36,426 nucleotides of DNA, from contig JAIRWL010000028.1 in assembly GCA_031268935.1 (NCBI GenBank), positions 1-36,426 on the forward strand, given 5' to 3'. The stretch comes from Holosporales bacterium (GTDB lineage: Bacteria; Pseudomonadota; Alphaproteobacteria; RUG11792). The translations under genes and the position numbers were made by a program. This document shows, one piece after another, positions 25,544 through 35,205 of the stretch (position 1 is its first letter; each line of letters opens with the position of its first letter). The notes under the pieces were generated by a model. The model had not been told where the DNA came from. It searched no databases and saw only the letters and a list, made by a program, of their open reading frames with translations.

Positions 25544-26017
25544 CTAGGAGGCTTTTTGCATGGCGGCGGCGAGCAGGGCCAAGGCCGCCCTTAACCGGGC
25601 ATTGCGAAATCGGGTTGTTATCGCACAATCTCTTTGAGTCGCAGTTTGCCCCTCATCAGATTCCGAATCAAATGCAGAAGAAAATTCAGAAGAAAATTCA
25701 GAAAGAATTGTCTCATCATCATGGAGAGAGCCACAATGTTTGAAGTGTATTTTGATATTCTGCACAGTCATTAATGTTTTTAATCTTTCTACGATACTTT
25801 GCTCATGACATCTCATTATCACGGCTGCTGCACTCAGAATGTTGCAGTAAACATCCACCCTTCCCTTTCCAACAAATTTTGCCTCGATAAAAGATGATAC
25901 GCGGGCTAGATCATCTCCGACGATCGATTTCCATGTTTTTTTTAACAGAATATTTGTCGTGAGAGTTACACTATACGAATCAAATATACCTCGCAGAGCA
26001 TTCGCAACTTTCTGCAT
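25544..26017 (-). CDS. DUF721 / DciA-like protein
   Basis: A 157-residue protein. The first 100 residues fit the DUF721 (DciA) fold: W29-x-x-IVGDDLA, followed by a KGRVDVYCN strand and a helix-strand tail LKTLMTVQNIKIHF. DciA loads the replicative helicase DnaB in bacteria without DnaC or DnaI. The C-terminal 50 residues are acidic, then Ala/Arg-rich, and are unlike the family. Similarity is weak, so the call is tentative. It diverges from uvrB. Confidence 0.55.
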   Translation of the reverse strand: MQKVANALRGIFDSYSVTLTTNILLKKTWKSIVGDDLARVSSFIEAKFVGKGRVDVYCNILSAAAVIMRCHEQSIVERLKTLMTVQNIKIHFKHCGSLHDDETILSEFSSEFSSAFDSESDEGQTATQRDCAITTRFRNARLRAALALLAAAMQKAS

Positions 26018-26044
26018 AATAAAAAAAATACTCCAATCCTGAAA

Positions 26045-26060
26045 CTACCAGATGTGGTAG
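26045..26060. repeat. Palindrome in the dciA-like / uvrB divergent region
   Basis: CTACCA (26045-26050), loop GATG, TGGTAG (26055-26060). A perfect 6-bp dyad that could be an operator between divergent genes. No alphaproteobacterial LexA box (GTTC-N7-GTTC) was seen here. Confidence 0.35.
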
Positions 26061-26143
26061 GATCTTATCCAGCTTTTTTAGTACCAGGTATTATATAACT
26101 AACGTGATCTCAGAATATCAAAAACTTCTCGCTTGCTGGTTTT

Positions 26144-28096
26144 ATGAAATTTGAACTTAAGTCAGAATACAAACCGGCCGGCGACCAGGAAAATGCTATC
26201 GCTGTCCTTACGCGCGGAATCGAAACCGGATCTCGCGATCAGGTTCTGATCGGGGTTACTGGGTCTGGAAAAACATTTACGGCCGCCAACGTTATCCAAA
26301 ATATCGATCGACCGACTTTAATCATGACTCATAATAAAACTTTGGCGGCGCAGATATATTCAGAAATGCAATCCTTTTTCCCATTGAATGCGGTAGAATA
26401 TTTCGTTTCGTATTACGATTATTATCAGCCGGAAGCATATGTAGCGCATTCAGATACGTATATCGAAAAGACATCAGCTATAAATGAAGAAATAGACAGA
26501 ATGCGACATTCGGCGACCAGATCCCTCCTCGAACGTCGAGACGTCATCATCGTTGCGAGTGTATCGTGCATCTACGGAATAGGACCAATCGAAAGCTACA
26601 CTGACGTTATCATTACCCTAAAAGTAGGTATGAGTATCTCGCCGCAAAAACTTTGTAGGCAGCTTGCCGATTTACAATATGAAAGGAATGACTTAGAATT
26701 TAAACGTGGTATATTTCGATCTATTGGAGATGTCATCGAGATATTTCCAGCGCATAAATCAGATGTTTTTTGGAAATTGAGTTTTTTTGGTGATGAACTA
26801 GAAGAGATTTCGGAAATAGCATATCCTTCAAGGAAAAAACAGAAATCATTAAACGAGATTAAAATATTCTCAAATAGTCATTATGTTTCGACAAAAGAAG
26901 TATTAAATAGAGCAATACGAGAAATACAAACGGATTTGAAAATTAGATTAAGAGAACTAGAAGATCAGGAGAAATTACTAGAAAAACAAAGACTTGAACA
27001 ACGGGTAACATTTGATATTGAGATGCTTCAATCTACTGGATTTTGTAGTGGCATCGAGAATTATTCTAGATATCTAACCGGCAGGAAACCCGGAGAACCT
27101 CCTCCAACTCTAATCGAATACCTTCCAGAAAATTCTCTGTTAATTGTGGACGAGAGTCATGTTAGCGTACCTCAAATTAGGGGGATGTATCTCGGAGATC
27201 GAGCTAGAAAACAGAATCTTTCGAATTATGGGTTTAGATTGCCGTCGTGTTTGGATAACAGGCCATTAAAATTTGAAGAATGGGATTTCTTTAGATCTCA
27301 AACGATCTATATGTCGGCGACTCCGGGAATGTTTGAGTTAGAGAGGGCTGGAAAAGATCATATTGTCGAGCAATTGATAAGACCGACTGGTATTTTGGAT
27401 CCAATTTGTATCGTCAAACCATGTGATAACCAAATTGATGATCTGTTATGCGAAATAAAGAAAAGCACTCATGATGGATACAGAACTCTAATTACGACTC
27501 TTACTAAAAAAATGGCCGAACAATTGACGGAATATTTATCAGAAAACGGAATAAATGTGACCTATATGCATGCCGATACTGATACCTTAGATCGTATCGA
27601 AATAATTCGAGCCCTTAAGGCCGGAGAATTTGATGTTCTAGTTGGGATCAATTTGCTACGAGAAGGTTTAGATATCCCAGAATGTGCTTTAATCGTGATT
27701 TTAGATGCCGATAAGGAAGGGTATCTGAGATCTAAAACGGCTTTGATTCAAACGATTGGGCGCGCGGCCCGGAACGTCGATGGGCGTGTTATCCTGTATG
27801 CCGATAGAATTACGAATTCGATGAAGGAAGCTCTTGATGAAACGAGCCGAAGACGTGTGATTCAGGATGAGTACAATCGAAACCACGGTATCGTACCAAA
27901 ATCGATTGTTAAGCTGCCCGAGAAAGAGAGAGAAACGGTCCCGCCAATGGGAAGTAATTCAAACGACACCGTGAATACGAAGAAACAGATCGCTCTCCTG
28001 GAAAAATTAATGCTAGAAGCCGCCGATAATCTACTCTTTGAAGAAGCGGCAAAATATAGAGATCAGATTAATAAATTTAAAGGCGTTGCAACGTAG
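26144..28096 (+). CDS. uvrB: Excinuclease ABC subunit B
   Basis: Damage-verifying helicase-like subunit of nucleotide-excision repair; receives the lesion from UvrA and recruits UvrC. At 650 residues it is close to the usual 660-680. Walker A is GVTGSGKT at residues 37-44, the DNA-gripping beta-hairpin is [10 protein letters not shown] at about 90-99, the DExH motif is VDESH, helicase motif VI is QTIGRAARN, and the UVR domain that binds UvrC occupies about residues 612-645. All domains are intact. No SOS box is visible upstream. Confidence 0.97.
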   Translation: MKFELKSEYKPAGDQENAIAVLTRGIETGSRDQVLIGVTGSGKTFTAANVIQNIDRPTLIMTHNKTLAAQIYSEMQSFFPLNAVEYFVSYYDYYQPEAYVAHSDTYIEKTSAINEEIDRMRHSATRSLLERRDVIIVASVSCIYGIGPIESYTDVIITLKVGMSISPQKLCRQLADLQYERNDLEFKRGIFRSIGDVIEIFPAHKSDVFWKLSFFGDELEEISEIAYPSRKKQKSLNEIKIFSNSHYVSTKEVLNRAIREIQTDLKIRLRELEDQEKLLEKQRLEQRVTFDIEMLQSTGFCSGIENYSRYLTGRKPGEPPPTLIEYLPENSLLIVDESHVSVPQIRGMYLGDRARKQNLSNYGFRLPSCLDNRPLKFEEWDFFRSQTIYMSATPGMFELERAGKDHIVEQLIRPTGILDPICIVKPCDNQIDDLLCEIKKSTHDGYRTLITTLTKKMAEQLTEYLSENGINVTYMHADTDTLDRIEIIRALKAGEFDVLVGINLLREGLDIPECALIVILDADKEGYLRSKTALIQTIGRAARNVDGRVILYADRITNSMKEALDETSRRRVIQDEYNRNHGIVPKSIVKLPEKERETVPPMGSNSNDTVNTKKQIALLEKLMLEAADNLLFEEAAKYRDQINKFKGVAT

Positions 28097-28111
28097 TAAA
28101 TTCACGGTGCT

Positions 28112-28140
28112 GGCGGCCGGGGGGCGGCCGGGGGGCGGCC
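28112..28140. repeat. 11-bp G-rich tandem repeat (GGCGGCCGGGG)
   Basis: Two full units of GGCGGCCGGGG (28112-28122 and 28123-28133) plus a partial third (28134-28140). It fills most of the 46-base gap between the convergent uvrB and pseudopilin genes, in an A+T-rich neighbourhood. Similar GGCCGG-rich islands occur at both contig ends and near 11074. Confidence 0.85.
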
Positions 28141-28142
28141 CA

Positions 28143-28754
28143 TCAGTCATCCTTTGTTATTTGACCGAAGTTAGAAAAACGACCGACGGGTAGACCGACT
28201 TGTGCTGGCTGCCTCCTGAAAGTTCTATTACCAGCATAATTTGCAATAAAATTCTTTTCGCTATACCAAATAACAGTTTCGTCATTGCCCGCGCTATTTT
28301 GTGATTTGATAATTATCGCTACTTTATCATCCGTTGAATCTGGCGCAAATTCCGTAATTCCGAGGGTTCTCTGCGAATTTGCTGGAGGTGGTTTTCCGAA
28401 GAATGGATTCATTTTATACAAAAGCCATCGTCCATTTCCGTCTTTGGCGAATCGTTCCATAATCCCGAGTGTTTTAAACGGCACGATGCCGAAGGAATTT
28501 TGCGTCCCGCTATGCTGCATACCGACATTACGATCATTCGCCGATGGGAATGGAATGGCGCCCTCTTTAGCGATGCAATACACCCCTATCGATTTTAGAA
28601 CGATCTCAATATTTGACATTGTTTTGTGTGATGAGTAGATTTTTTTTGTTATATTGAATTGCGTTACGAATATGCTAGAAATTATTCCAACGATGAGCAA
28701 TGAGATCGAAACTTCAAGTAATGAAAATCCAGGCAAAAAAACTTTCTTTTTCAC
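28143..28754 (-). CDS. Prepilin-like protein with type IV pilin N-terminus
   Basis: A 203-residue protein with a short basic leader and the prepilin-peptidase motif G-FSLLEVS (cleavage after Gly9, Glu at mature position 5), then a hydrophobic helix (residues 10-31) as in pilins and type II secretion pseudopilins. The rest is a variable globular domain. Most likely a pseudopilin of a type II secretion or type IV pilus machine, but no other such gene, nor prepilin peptidase, is in the window. Divergent from kdsB, with a 53-base gap. Confidence 0.8.
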   Translation of the reverse strand: MKKKVFLPGFSLLEVSISLLIVGIISSIFVTQFNITKKIYSSHKTMSNIEIVLKSIGVYCIAKEGAIPFPSANDRNVGMQHSGTQNSFGIVPFKTLGIMERFAKDGNGRWLLYKMNPFFGKPPPANSQRTLGITEFAPDSTDDKVAIIIKSQNSAGNDETVIWYSEKNFIANYAGNRTFRRQPAQVGLPVGRFSNFGQITKDD

Positions 28755-28807
28755 GAGAATTGAATTAGAATCCAGCGCGTCGCTCAGTATTATCTTTACA
28801 TAAAATT

Positions 28808-29551
28808 ATGAATAATTCAGCCGTTATTTTAATTCCGGCTAGATTAAATTCATCGAGATTTCCACAAAAAATACTAACTCCGATTGATGGAAAGGCGATG
28901 ATTCTTCACGTTTTACACAGGGCACAAAGTTTAGAATTCTGTGAATGCTATGTTGCGTGTTGTTGCGAAACCGTAAAAAAAATTATTGAAGATGGGGGAG
29001 GGAAAGCCATCGTAACCGATCCCGATTTGCCATCGGGTACGGATAGGATTTACGCGGCCATGGAGGCCTTGCCGATAAAGCCAGATTTTGTTATCAATCT
29101 GCAGGGTGATACTCCCGTTTTTGATAATTCGATCATTCCTTCAATTTACCAGGTTCTAAAAAATGATGAATCGATAGATATGACTACTCCGGTCGTTCGG
29201 GTTAACTCAGATGGGAAAGGTGCTCAGAATCAGAATGCCGTAAAGGTCGTTTTTAATGGAATGGAGGAAGGAAGCCCAGGGAAAGCCATATACTTTTCCC
29301 GAAACCATATTCCGGCCGGAGCGGACTCATTCTTTTATTCACATATAGGAATTTATGCTTATAGACGTGAAGCATTGAAGAAATTTGTGAAACTTGAACC
29401 ATCTTACCTCGAAAAGACCGAGCATCTCGAGCAATTGAGAGCAATTCAAAATGGTATGAATGTTTGGGCGGTTCCAGTGAAGGGAATGGCCTTAGCGGTC
29501 GATGTTGTTGATGACTTAGTGGCTATTGATCGGTATAATCACAAGTACTGA
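28808..29551 (+). CDS. kdsB: 3-deoxy-manno-octulosonate cytidylyltransferase
   Basis: Activates KDO as CMP-KDO for the inner core of lipopolysaccharide. A 247-residue protein of family-typical length. The nucleotide-binding start is IPARLNSSRFPQK at residues 9-21 (the family's PAR-x-x-S-x-R-x-P-x-K pattern), with NLQGDTP at about 97-103 and HIGIYAYRREAL in the C-terminal half, as in the family. Shows the cell makes KDO-containing LPS. Its stop precedes mltG by 24 bases on the same strand. Confidence 0.95.
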   Translation: MNNSAVILIPARLNSSRFPQKILTPIDGKAMILHVLHRAQSLEFCECYVACCCETVKKIIEDGGGKAIVTDPDLPSGTDRIYAAMEALPIKPDFVINLQGDTPVFDNSIIPSIYQVLKNDESIDMTTPVVRVNSDGKGAQNQNAVKVVFNGMEEGSPGKAIYFSRNHIPAGADSFFYSHIGIYAYRREALKKFVKLEPSYLEKTEHLEQLRAIQNGMNVWAVPVKGMALAVDVVDDLVAIDRYNHKY

Positions 29552-29575
29552 TGGGATTTTCTATCATTATTGTTG

Positions 29576-30553
29576 ATGTTTAAATTATTTTCTTGGATTC
29601 TTAAATTATTTTTTGGATTGTTGATTTATATCTTTTCATCATTATTCCGGACGAGTCGTTTAAATGACCATTCTTTCTTTTTTGTAGATAGAAATAATAT
29701 TTATGCTGATATAAAAAAAGATAAGTCGTTCCACCGTCCGACAATTTTCTTCTTTATCGAGATAATTGGAAGGCTGAGGAAAAGACTTCAACCTGGAGAG
29801 TATTTGATTCGAAAAAACGAGTCGATCCTGTCGGTTTTACAGAAGATGTTCGCAGGGGATGCGGTTACGAGAAAGCTGACCATTCCAGAAGGATTTACGA
29901 CTCAAATGATCGTGGAAATCATAAACGATAACGATCTGCTAACCGGAGAAATCAAGGAGATTCCAGAAGAAGGGTCTCTGATGCCAGATACCTACTTTTA
30001 TAAATTTCACGATAAAAAGGCCACTATTATTGAGAAAATGAGAATCCACATGCAAAACATGATCTCGCAATTAGAGCGAAAAAACAAAACCAAATTAAAC
30101 ATGAAAGAGATTTTAATTTTAGCATCGATTATTGAAAAGGAAACCGGATTAGATGAAGAGCGCCCCATAGTATCTTCTGTTTACCATAACAGGCTTAAGA
30201 AACAAATGCGTCTTCAAAGTTGCCCTACAGTGATTTATGCGATATCGAATGGATATGGCCGAATAAACAAGCAATTGACTAAAGATGATCTTAGGTGGGA
30301 ATCGCCATATAATACATATCGAGTGAAGGGAATGCCGCCGAGCCCGATCTGCTGCCCAGGGCGGAAGGCCATGGAAGCCGCTATGAATCCAGCCACTACA
30401 AACCATCTGTATTTCGTATTATCGGGCGATGGAGTACATCATCAATTCTCCGAGGATTTTAAAAATCAGATTAAGAATAAAAGAATTGCCAAACAACAAA
30501 AAAAAACGACAATTCCACCCGCACAGCCAGATAAATTATTTCTTGCGAATTAA
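29576..30553 (+). CDS. mltG: Endolytic murein transglycosylase MltG (YceG family)
   Basis: Membrane-anchored lytic transglycosylase that cuts nascent glycan strands and sets their length. One N-terminal membrane segment (residues 5-24) precedes the YceG domain. Catalytic Glu is in LASIIEKET (about residue 187), followed by VYHNRL, LQSCPTVIYA, W-x-SPYNTY and GMPPSPI, all family marks. ATG 29576 is used; a TTG two codons earlier is also possible. The C-terminal tail is short and basic. In many alphaproteobacteria it follows fabF/pabC, not kdsB. Confidence 0.93.
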   Translation: MFKLFSWILKLFFGLLIYIFSSLFRTSRLNDHSFFFVDRNNIYADIKKDKSFHRPTIFFFIEIIGRLRKRLQPGEYLIRKNESILSVLQKMFAGDAVTRKLTIPEGFTTQMIVEIINDNDLLTGEIKEIPEEGSLMPDTYFYKFHDKKATIIEKMRIHMQNMISQLERKNKTKLNMKEILILASIIEKETGLDEERPIVSSVYHNRLKKQMRLQSCPTVIYAISNGYGRINKQLTKDDLRWESPYNTYRVKGMPPSPICCPGRKAMEAAMNPATTNHLYFVLSGDGVHHQFSEDFKNQIKNKRIAKQQKKTTIPPAQPDKLFLAN

Positions 30554-30554
30554 G

Positions 30555-32327
30555 TTAACTTTTCCCATTTAAGCGAATTACAGCCTTCTTAACCGCTTCA
30601 GCAAAATCTGGCACCACATAGCCGAATGCATTCCCCTTATTTTCCTTCTCCGCCTTTTGATGAATAATATCCAGCAATCGGCCGTTAGTGCCTGTGACCA
30701 TCACGATCCCTCCCTTCTTGGAGGCCCTGCTTACAATTTGTTTGAGCGACATAAATGCTTCGCGATCCATAAATGGAACATTCTGAAAATATATGATCAA
30801 CACACTTGGATACGATCCACGAGCAATAAAAGATCCCTCTATCACTTTCGCGATATTTAAAGATAATATATTAAATACCTGAATAACTTCTATTTTTTTT
30901 AAAATATTTGCTGAAATCTGTTGACTCGTCGAAAATCCATTCTTATTGGACATGAATTCCGCCGTTCCGGTATCATGCTTTTTTGTTGTATGGACGGTAG
31001 CGTCCTTAATCTTAACCATACGCTTCGCAAAAAACATATTGGAGGCCGTGAATCCAACGATGACCGCCGGGATGAATCCAAAATATATTGCGACAACAAG
31101 AGTTGAGAAAAATATGTAACAATCATTTGTCTTATAGTCGAAATATTGTATAAAGTTTCTGCTAAATACTTCAGAGAATGCGTAAATTAATAGAATGCTA
31201 GAAGTGCAGTGCAAAGGGATATATTTTAGCAATTCATAACTAAATAGAATGAATGTGTATAATAATGCAGCAAGAGTAAACATAGAAATAATAGTTTTTG
31301 TTTTTAATGAAATATATTTTAAAGAAAAATTAATATCTGAGGAAATAAATAATCCTCCGAATGCAACGGATGCAAGATTAGAAATTCCAGAAGAAATAAG
31401 TTCCGCATTGCTCTGTACTCTCTTATCTCCAGTGATGCTCCTCGAAATATTTGTACAAAAACAGGCCTCGGCCCCGATGATGATCGCAATTATAAATGCG
31501 TAATTCAGAGTAGTGGCGAGAACGGTATGCGACGGCAAATGATTAGAAATTGTGAAAATATTATCAAATGCTTGCCCCATTAAAAATTCTTTGCCTATAG
31601 TTTTGATTTCAAATGTAGACGGTATATATCCAAGGTCTGAGGCATACGCAACCAAACATCCCAAAATTATATATACAACAAATGGAGTAAATCCTCGCAT
31701 AAACATTTTGAGAATAATTAGGGGCAGTAGAAACCCTATGCAACGAATGATATCGTTCGATTGGGTATGCTTTAAGTTAGCGCATAAAAGATTAAAGTTT
31801 TCAACAATACTCTGTGTCGATTGTATAGAATCAATTTCTAAAATATATTGTAGTTGATTGAAAATAATCGCAAAAAAAACGTAAAAAGAAATTGCGGCTA
31901 CGAATGCATATGATATATGTTTCAAAATTCCGCTCATTCTAGAAATACCGAATAATACTAATATAATCGAAACAAAAACGGAGGTAAATAGTAAGCCTTT
32001 GTACTGATATTTAGCTAAAATTTCAAATGTAATTACACAAAGTGGGAGAGAAACAGAGGCTATCTGATATTTCGATCCACCAAAAACTGCCGAGACTGCC
32101 GTCGCGATGGCGCACGAAATTATTCCCTGAATTGGGGATACTCCGCAGAAAAACGCCAAAGAAAATGCGATAGGAAATAATAATAAAAAAACTCTAAATC
32201 CGGCAAGAATATCGTTAAGAAAAAATCCAAAAGAGTATCGATCAGTGTATAAATTTAGCAAAGACGGACATAGACCAACCCTTCTGATAGTACCAAGTTG
32301 ATTCGAAAATTTCCGACTTATTTTCAC
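30555..32327 (-). CDS. SulP-family anion permease with STAS domain
   Basis: A 590-residue transporter. About 12 hydrophobic segments cover residues 40-430, beginning with a typical SulP start (DILAGFRVFLLLFPIAFSLAFFCGVSPIQGI). The C-terminal 120 residues form a STAS regulatory domain with the strand-helix pattern VLIIYFQNVPFMDREAF, in which the Asp before the helix is the usual hallmark. Substrates of the family include sulfate, bicarbonate and dicarboxylates; the substrate here cannot be told. Start is GTG, with no clear ribosome site. Converges on mltG with only one base between the stop codons. Confidence 0.88.
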   Translation of the reverse strand: MKISRKFSNQLGTIRRVGLCPSLLNLYTDRYSFGFFLNDILAGFRVFLLLFPIAFSLAFFCGVSPIQGIISCAIATAVSAVFGGSKYQIASVSLPLCVITFEILAKYQYKGLLFTSVFVSIILVLFGISRMSGILKHISYAFVAAISFYVFFAIIFNQLQYILEIDSIQSTQSIVENFNLLCANLKHTQSNDIIRCIGFLLPLIILKMFMRGFTPFVVYIILGCLVAYASDLGYIPSTFEIKTIGKEFLMGQAFDNIFTISNHLPSHTVLATTLNYAFIIAIIIGAEACFCTNISRSITGDKRVQSNAELISSGISNLASVAFGGLFISSDINFSLKYISLKTKTIISMFTLAALLYTFILFSYELLKYIPLHCTSSILLIYAFSEVFSRNFIQYFDYKTNDCYIFFSTLVVAIYFGFIPAVIVGFTASNMFFAKRMVKIKDATVHTTKKHDTGTAEFMSNKNGFSTSQQISANILKKIEVIQVFNILSLNIAKVIEGSFIARGSYPSVLIIYFQNVPFMDREAFMSLKQIVSRASKKGGIVMVTGTNGRLLDIIHQKAEKENKGNAFGYVVPDFAEAVKKAVIRLNGKS

Positions 32328-32504
32328 GTTTTAGTAACAATGAATACACTATTCCCCTTCTCGGATTTTACAATTAACTAGTTAATTATTCGTTTATTTT
32401 CAACAATAAATATCTAAATATTTACTGCATCATAAGATGTTAATTTATCCAAAATTACAAATGCAATGAGCTAAATGTATTTACTGATGATATATACAAC
32501 ATTT

Positions 32505-32975
32505 TTACACTTTTTTCAATTTAAAGCAAAAACCTATTCCCGTGATAACAACGATAAATATCAAATACAGCGATAAAACTGCTCCATGGATTTCTGAATA
32601 GAGAATAGCGGTCGTAACTTGTGAGTTACAAATTTGAAGTTTGTAAAATAAAAGCGCAAACAATAAAAATCCACCTAAAATCGGTAGAAATACATTTATA
32701 TATTTAAGTGGTTCGTTGCGTTGATTTGACATTCGACTCATTATCAGGAAAATGGAGCAAAGTGAGGAATAGAGAATTGCCGTCCCGATGCCAATGTGTG
32801 TTTTCCCAAACAATATCACGATTCCAGATAAAAAAAATGTCGCAATCAAGAAATTTGCGACCGCGACCCTATGATGCGCACTCATCACAGCGAAAAGCGA
32901 AAACAAAATCAACCCACATGCCAATATAGTAAAAATGATAGCCTCAGAATCAACCATCAACGAGTCCGGCATCAC
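32505..32975 (-). CDS. Small polytopic membrane protein, NuoJ-like
   Basis: A 156-residue protein with five hydrophobic segments. Its pattern follows complex I subunit NuoJ: the first helix then VMSAHHRVAVANFLIATFF (NuoJ has a similar run after helix 1), a central GIGTAILY...IFLIMSRM helix pair, and the C-terminal AILYSEIHGAVLSLYLIFIVVITGIG, which mirrors LYTDF...GLILFVAMI. However, the conserved VYVGAVAVLFLFVVMM core is degenerate. It overlaps the era stop by 26 bases (or 8 if ATG 32957 is used). Either a divergent, displaced nuoJ or an unrelated protein of the same layout. Confidence 0.5.
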   Translation of the reverse strand: MMPDSLMVDSEAIIFTILACGLILFSLFAVMSAHHRVAVANFLIATFFLSGIVILFGKTHIGIGTAILYSSLCSIFLIMSRMSNQRNEPLKYINVFLPILGGFLLFALLFYKLQICNSQVTTAILYSEIHGAVLSLYLIFIVVITGIGFCFKLKKV

Positions 32976-33849
32976 GCAAATACCCTTCTTTTTCTGTCCA
33001 CTTTTTTCGCACTTTTACAAATAATTTTAAATCAATTTTTTTATTGAGCAATATCTTCATATCCGGTAAGATCTTGTGTCTCAAAATCCTTATCATGTTG
33101 CCATCATGGCCGATTGCTATCGCCTTCTGAGAATCTTTTAGAACGACAATCGATTGATAGATTTTGGCTTTTTTTTCCGTTTCTGCGAAGAACTCTGTTT
33201 CGACGTAAATGCTGTATGGTAATTCATTACTTAATGCCAGGAACAATTTTTCTCTCGTTATTTCAGATAATCTAAATTTCACATCGGCATCCGTAGTTTG
33301 GCATTCCCCGAAGAACCACGGACTAACAGAGGCCCTTTCTTTTAAATATTCAACAAGATCAGTAACCCCGTCATTCATCGACGCCGATATCATGAATACC
33401 TTGTCGATAAATATACATTCTTTTAACAAAGTTGCTATTTTTAGGAGATTTTCTTTTTTCGCGATATCTACTTTATTGATCGCCACAGCTACTCCGCACT
33501 GCAATTTCCCAATTCGTTTTAAAAAATCGAATGTTAAATTAAGATTTCTGGAAGTAACGTCGATTAAAAATAGTATCAGATCAGAACCTTTGAATGATTT
33601 CCAAAAATTGGAGAATATGACATCCTCCAATTTGGAATGAGTTCGATCATTAATAGGAAAGCCTGGAGTATCAGTAAAAACGAGCTGAATCTCCCCTGTA
33701 TTTAAAATGCCTCTAAGCCGCCTTCTCGTAGTCTGAGCCTTCGGAGATACGATCGAAACCTTCTCTCCCAAGATCGTGTTAATCAAGGTCGATTTGCCTG
33801 CATTCGGTTCTCCTACGATAGAAATGAAAAGGCTCTTCAGATCAGCCAT
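32950..33849 (-). CDS. era: GTPase Era
   Basis: GTPase that binds 16S rRNA near its 3' end and guides 30S assembly. The 299-residue protein has G1 GEPNAGKS (13-20), the switch threonines in AQTTRRR, G3 DTPG (60-63) and G4 NKVD near residue 124. Its C-terminal KH domain carries GHDGNMIRILRHKI, the GxxG RNA-binding loop. The start codon lies inside the end of dksA (8-base overlap), so translation is coupled. rnc, often upstream of era, is not here. Confidence 0.96.
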   Translation of the reverse strand: MADLKSLFISIVGEPNAGKSTLINTILGEKVSIVSPKAQTTRRRLRGILNTGEIQLVFTDTPGFPINDRTHSKLEDVIFSNFWKSFKGSDLILFLIDVTSRNLNLTFDFLKRIGKLQCGVAVAINKVDIAKKENLLKIATLLKECIFIDKVFMISASMNDGVTDLVEYLKERASVSPWFFGECQTTDADVKFRLSEITREKLFLALSNELPYSIYVETEFFAETEKKAKIYQSIVVLKDSQKAIAIGHDGNMIRILRHKILPDMKILLNKKIDLKLFVKVRKKWTEKEGYLRDAGLVDG

Positions 33850-34249
33850 CTAAGGCATCTTCTCTGTAATCTTTTTCCATTTTTTCTCGTCTTTCCTGGG
33901 CCTCTATGCAAAGGGTAGCGACAGGCCTCGCCTCCAATCTTTTAAGGCCTATCGGATTCCCAGTCTCTTCGCAATATCCATAAATACCAGAATCGATTCG
34001 AGAAATTGCATCATCAATCTTATGGATCAATTTTCTGGCCCTATCTTTTGTCCTAAGGTCTACGGTCTGAATCATCGTGTTGCAAGCAGAGTCTATCACG
34101 TCTGGTTCGGCCACCATCTCGACGAACATGGCTCGTGCTTCTCCGGCCTCTCTGAGAAGTTCCATCTTCCAATTCAAAAGCTTTCCCCTGAAGTACTCCA
34201 ATTGCTCATCGGTCAGATAATGCTCATTATCCTTCTCATTCACAGCCAT
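33842..34249 (-). CDS. dksA: RNA polymerase-binding regulator DksA
   Basis: Binds the RNA polymerase secondary channel and, with ppGpp, adjusts stable-RNA and amino-acid promoters. From ATG 34249 the protein has 135 residues with the coiled-coil helical hairpin, then GIYGYCEETGNPIGLKRL and ARPVATLCIEAQERRE. The zinc site therefore has C-x2-T and C-x2-A in place of four cysteines, as in typical alphaproteobacterial DksA. GGGAGG ten bases before ATG 34249 supports this start over the longer frame at 34303. An eight-base overlap couples it to era. Confidence 0.93.
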   Translation of the reverse strand: MAVNEKDNEHYLTDEQLEYFRGKLLNWKMELLREAGEARAMFVEMVAEPDVIDSACNTMIQTVDLRTKDRARKLIHKIDDAISRIDSGIYGYCEETGNPIGLKRLEARPVATLCIEAQERREKMEKDYREDALDG

Positions 34250-34291
34250 AACCACACAACCTCCCAAGTTGAAATCTAAGACCATCGTGAT

Positions 34292-34297
34292 ATTATA
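34292..34297 (-). promoter_or_regulatory. -10 element upstream of dksA
   Basis: A perfect TATAAT on the minus strand, about 42 bases before the dksA start. No good -35 lies at 16-18 bases, so the promoter may need an activator, or this is chance. Confidence 0.4.
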
Positions 34298-34472
34298 CAG
34301 CAAAAATTAGCATGCGATATCTACAAATTTCTTCGGTGCTTCGCTTGAGAATCGCGATGTATTCTGTAAGTTCACTGAATTTTTCTGGATTGTGGGTTGT
34401 GAGAACTGGTACAATCTTATTTTGAAGGCAAGAGATATTGTTCCGAATTCTGTGCTAGGTATTGTAGTTCGA

Positions 34473-35204
34473 ATGAAGCATTTATGCCGCATTACATTTT
34501 TTTTGGTTGCATTCTGCGTCACGGTTGCTCATTCCGAAACGACTGAATTTTCTGCCAAGTTAACTGAGTTTTCTAATCTTGCCAAGGGATTTTCTAAAAA
34601 AAATATAACGCCAGAGGATGTAGAAACCTTGCTCGCTGCCTTTAAATCAATATTAGAGGCTATGAAGCAAAAATATATTCTGGATAAATCGCAAGTCACG
34701 AGTTTTATTTTTCGATATCCAAATCAGAAAGAATTTCCAGATTTATCTGAGCATAATATACAAAACAAATACGATGAGCAGATTATAAAATTTACGATTG
34801 CCACTTATTTGGTTTTTATAAATTTAGATGATGATATTTTACGAAAAATCATTGCAAAATCGCCGCTGGAACTTGTCTCATTGCTGCAAGAATTCGATGT
34901 CTTGTTGCAATTCGTTTCCGCCGATCCTAAAGAGTTCGGTCACGGAGTCTTTTCGGAGAAAAATGGAAATCAACTTGTCGTCTTTGCGACGACCGAGGCG
35001 ATCTTAAGAATAATGAGAGTGATAGTAATTAAGGAATTATTGGCGCAGGGTGGAGTGTACAAGTTGTCCAGAACGACAACGGCCGTCCTCAAAGATTTTC
35101 AAAATAAAAAACCGGCGGATATATTGAATGACGTTTCCGAAACTATGAAAAGAAATACGGCAGACGACTCCAGAATCGCCATATTCTTTCCGGAGAAACC
35201 ATGA
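34473..35204 (+). CDS. Small secreted protein of unknown function, first of a pair
   Basis: A 243-residue protein with a signal peptide (MKHLCRITFFLVAFCVTVAHS, cleavage after AHS). The mature part is almost entirely helical. A region with DDDILRKIIAKSPLELVSLLQEF resembles the DITILDELLLKSPSTVLHF stretch of the next gene, so the two may be diverged paralogues. ATG 34473 is chosen because it starts the signal peptide; 27 upstream in-frame residues have no such feature. It ends one base before the next start, so they are co-translated. No known domain. Confidence 0.75.
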   Translation: MKHLCRITFFLVAFCVTVAHSETTEFSAKLTEFSNLAKGFSKKNITPEDVETLLAAFKSILEAMKQKYILDKSQVTSFIFRYPNQKEFPDLSEHNIQNKYDEQIIKFTIATYLVFINLDDDILRKIIAKSPLELVSLLQEFDVLLQFVSADPKEFGHGVFSEKNGNQLVVFATTEAILRIMRVIVIKELLAQGGVYKLSRTTTAVLKDFQNKKPADILNDVSETMKRNTADDSRIAIFFPEKP

Positions 35205-35205
35205 T

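Noticed and set aside
26018-26143. LexA/SOS box upstream of uvrB
   Set aside because: No GTTC-N7-GTTC or similar site was found; only a 6-bp dyad is present.
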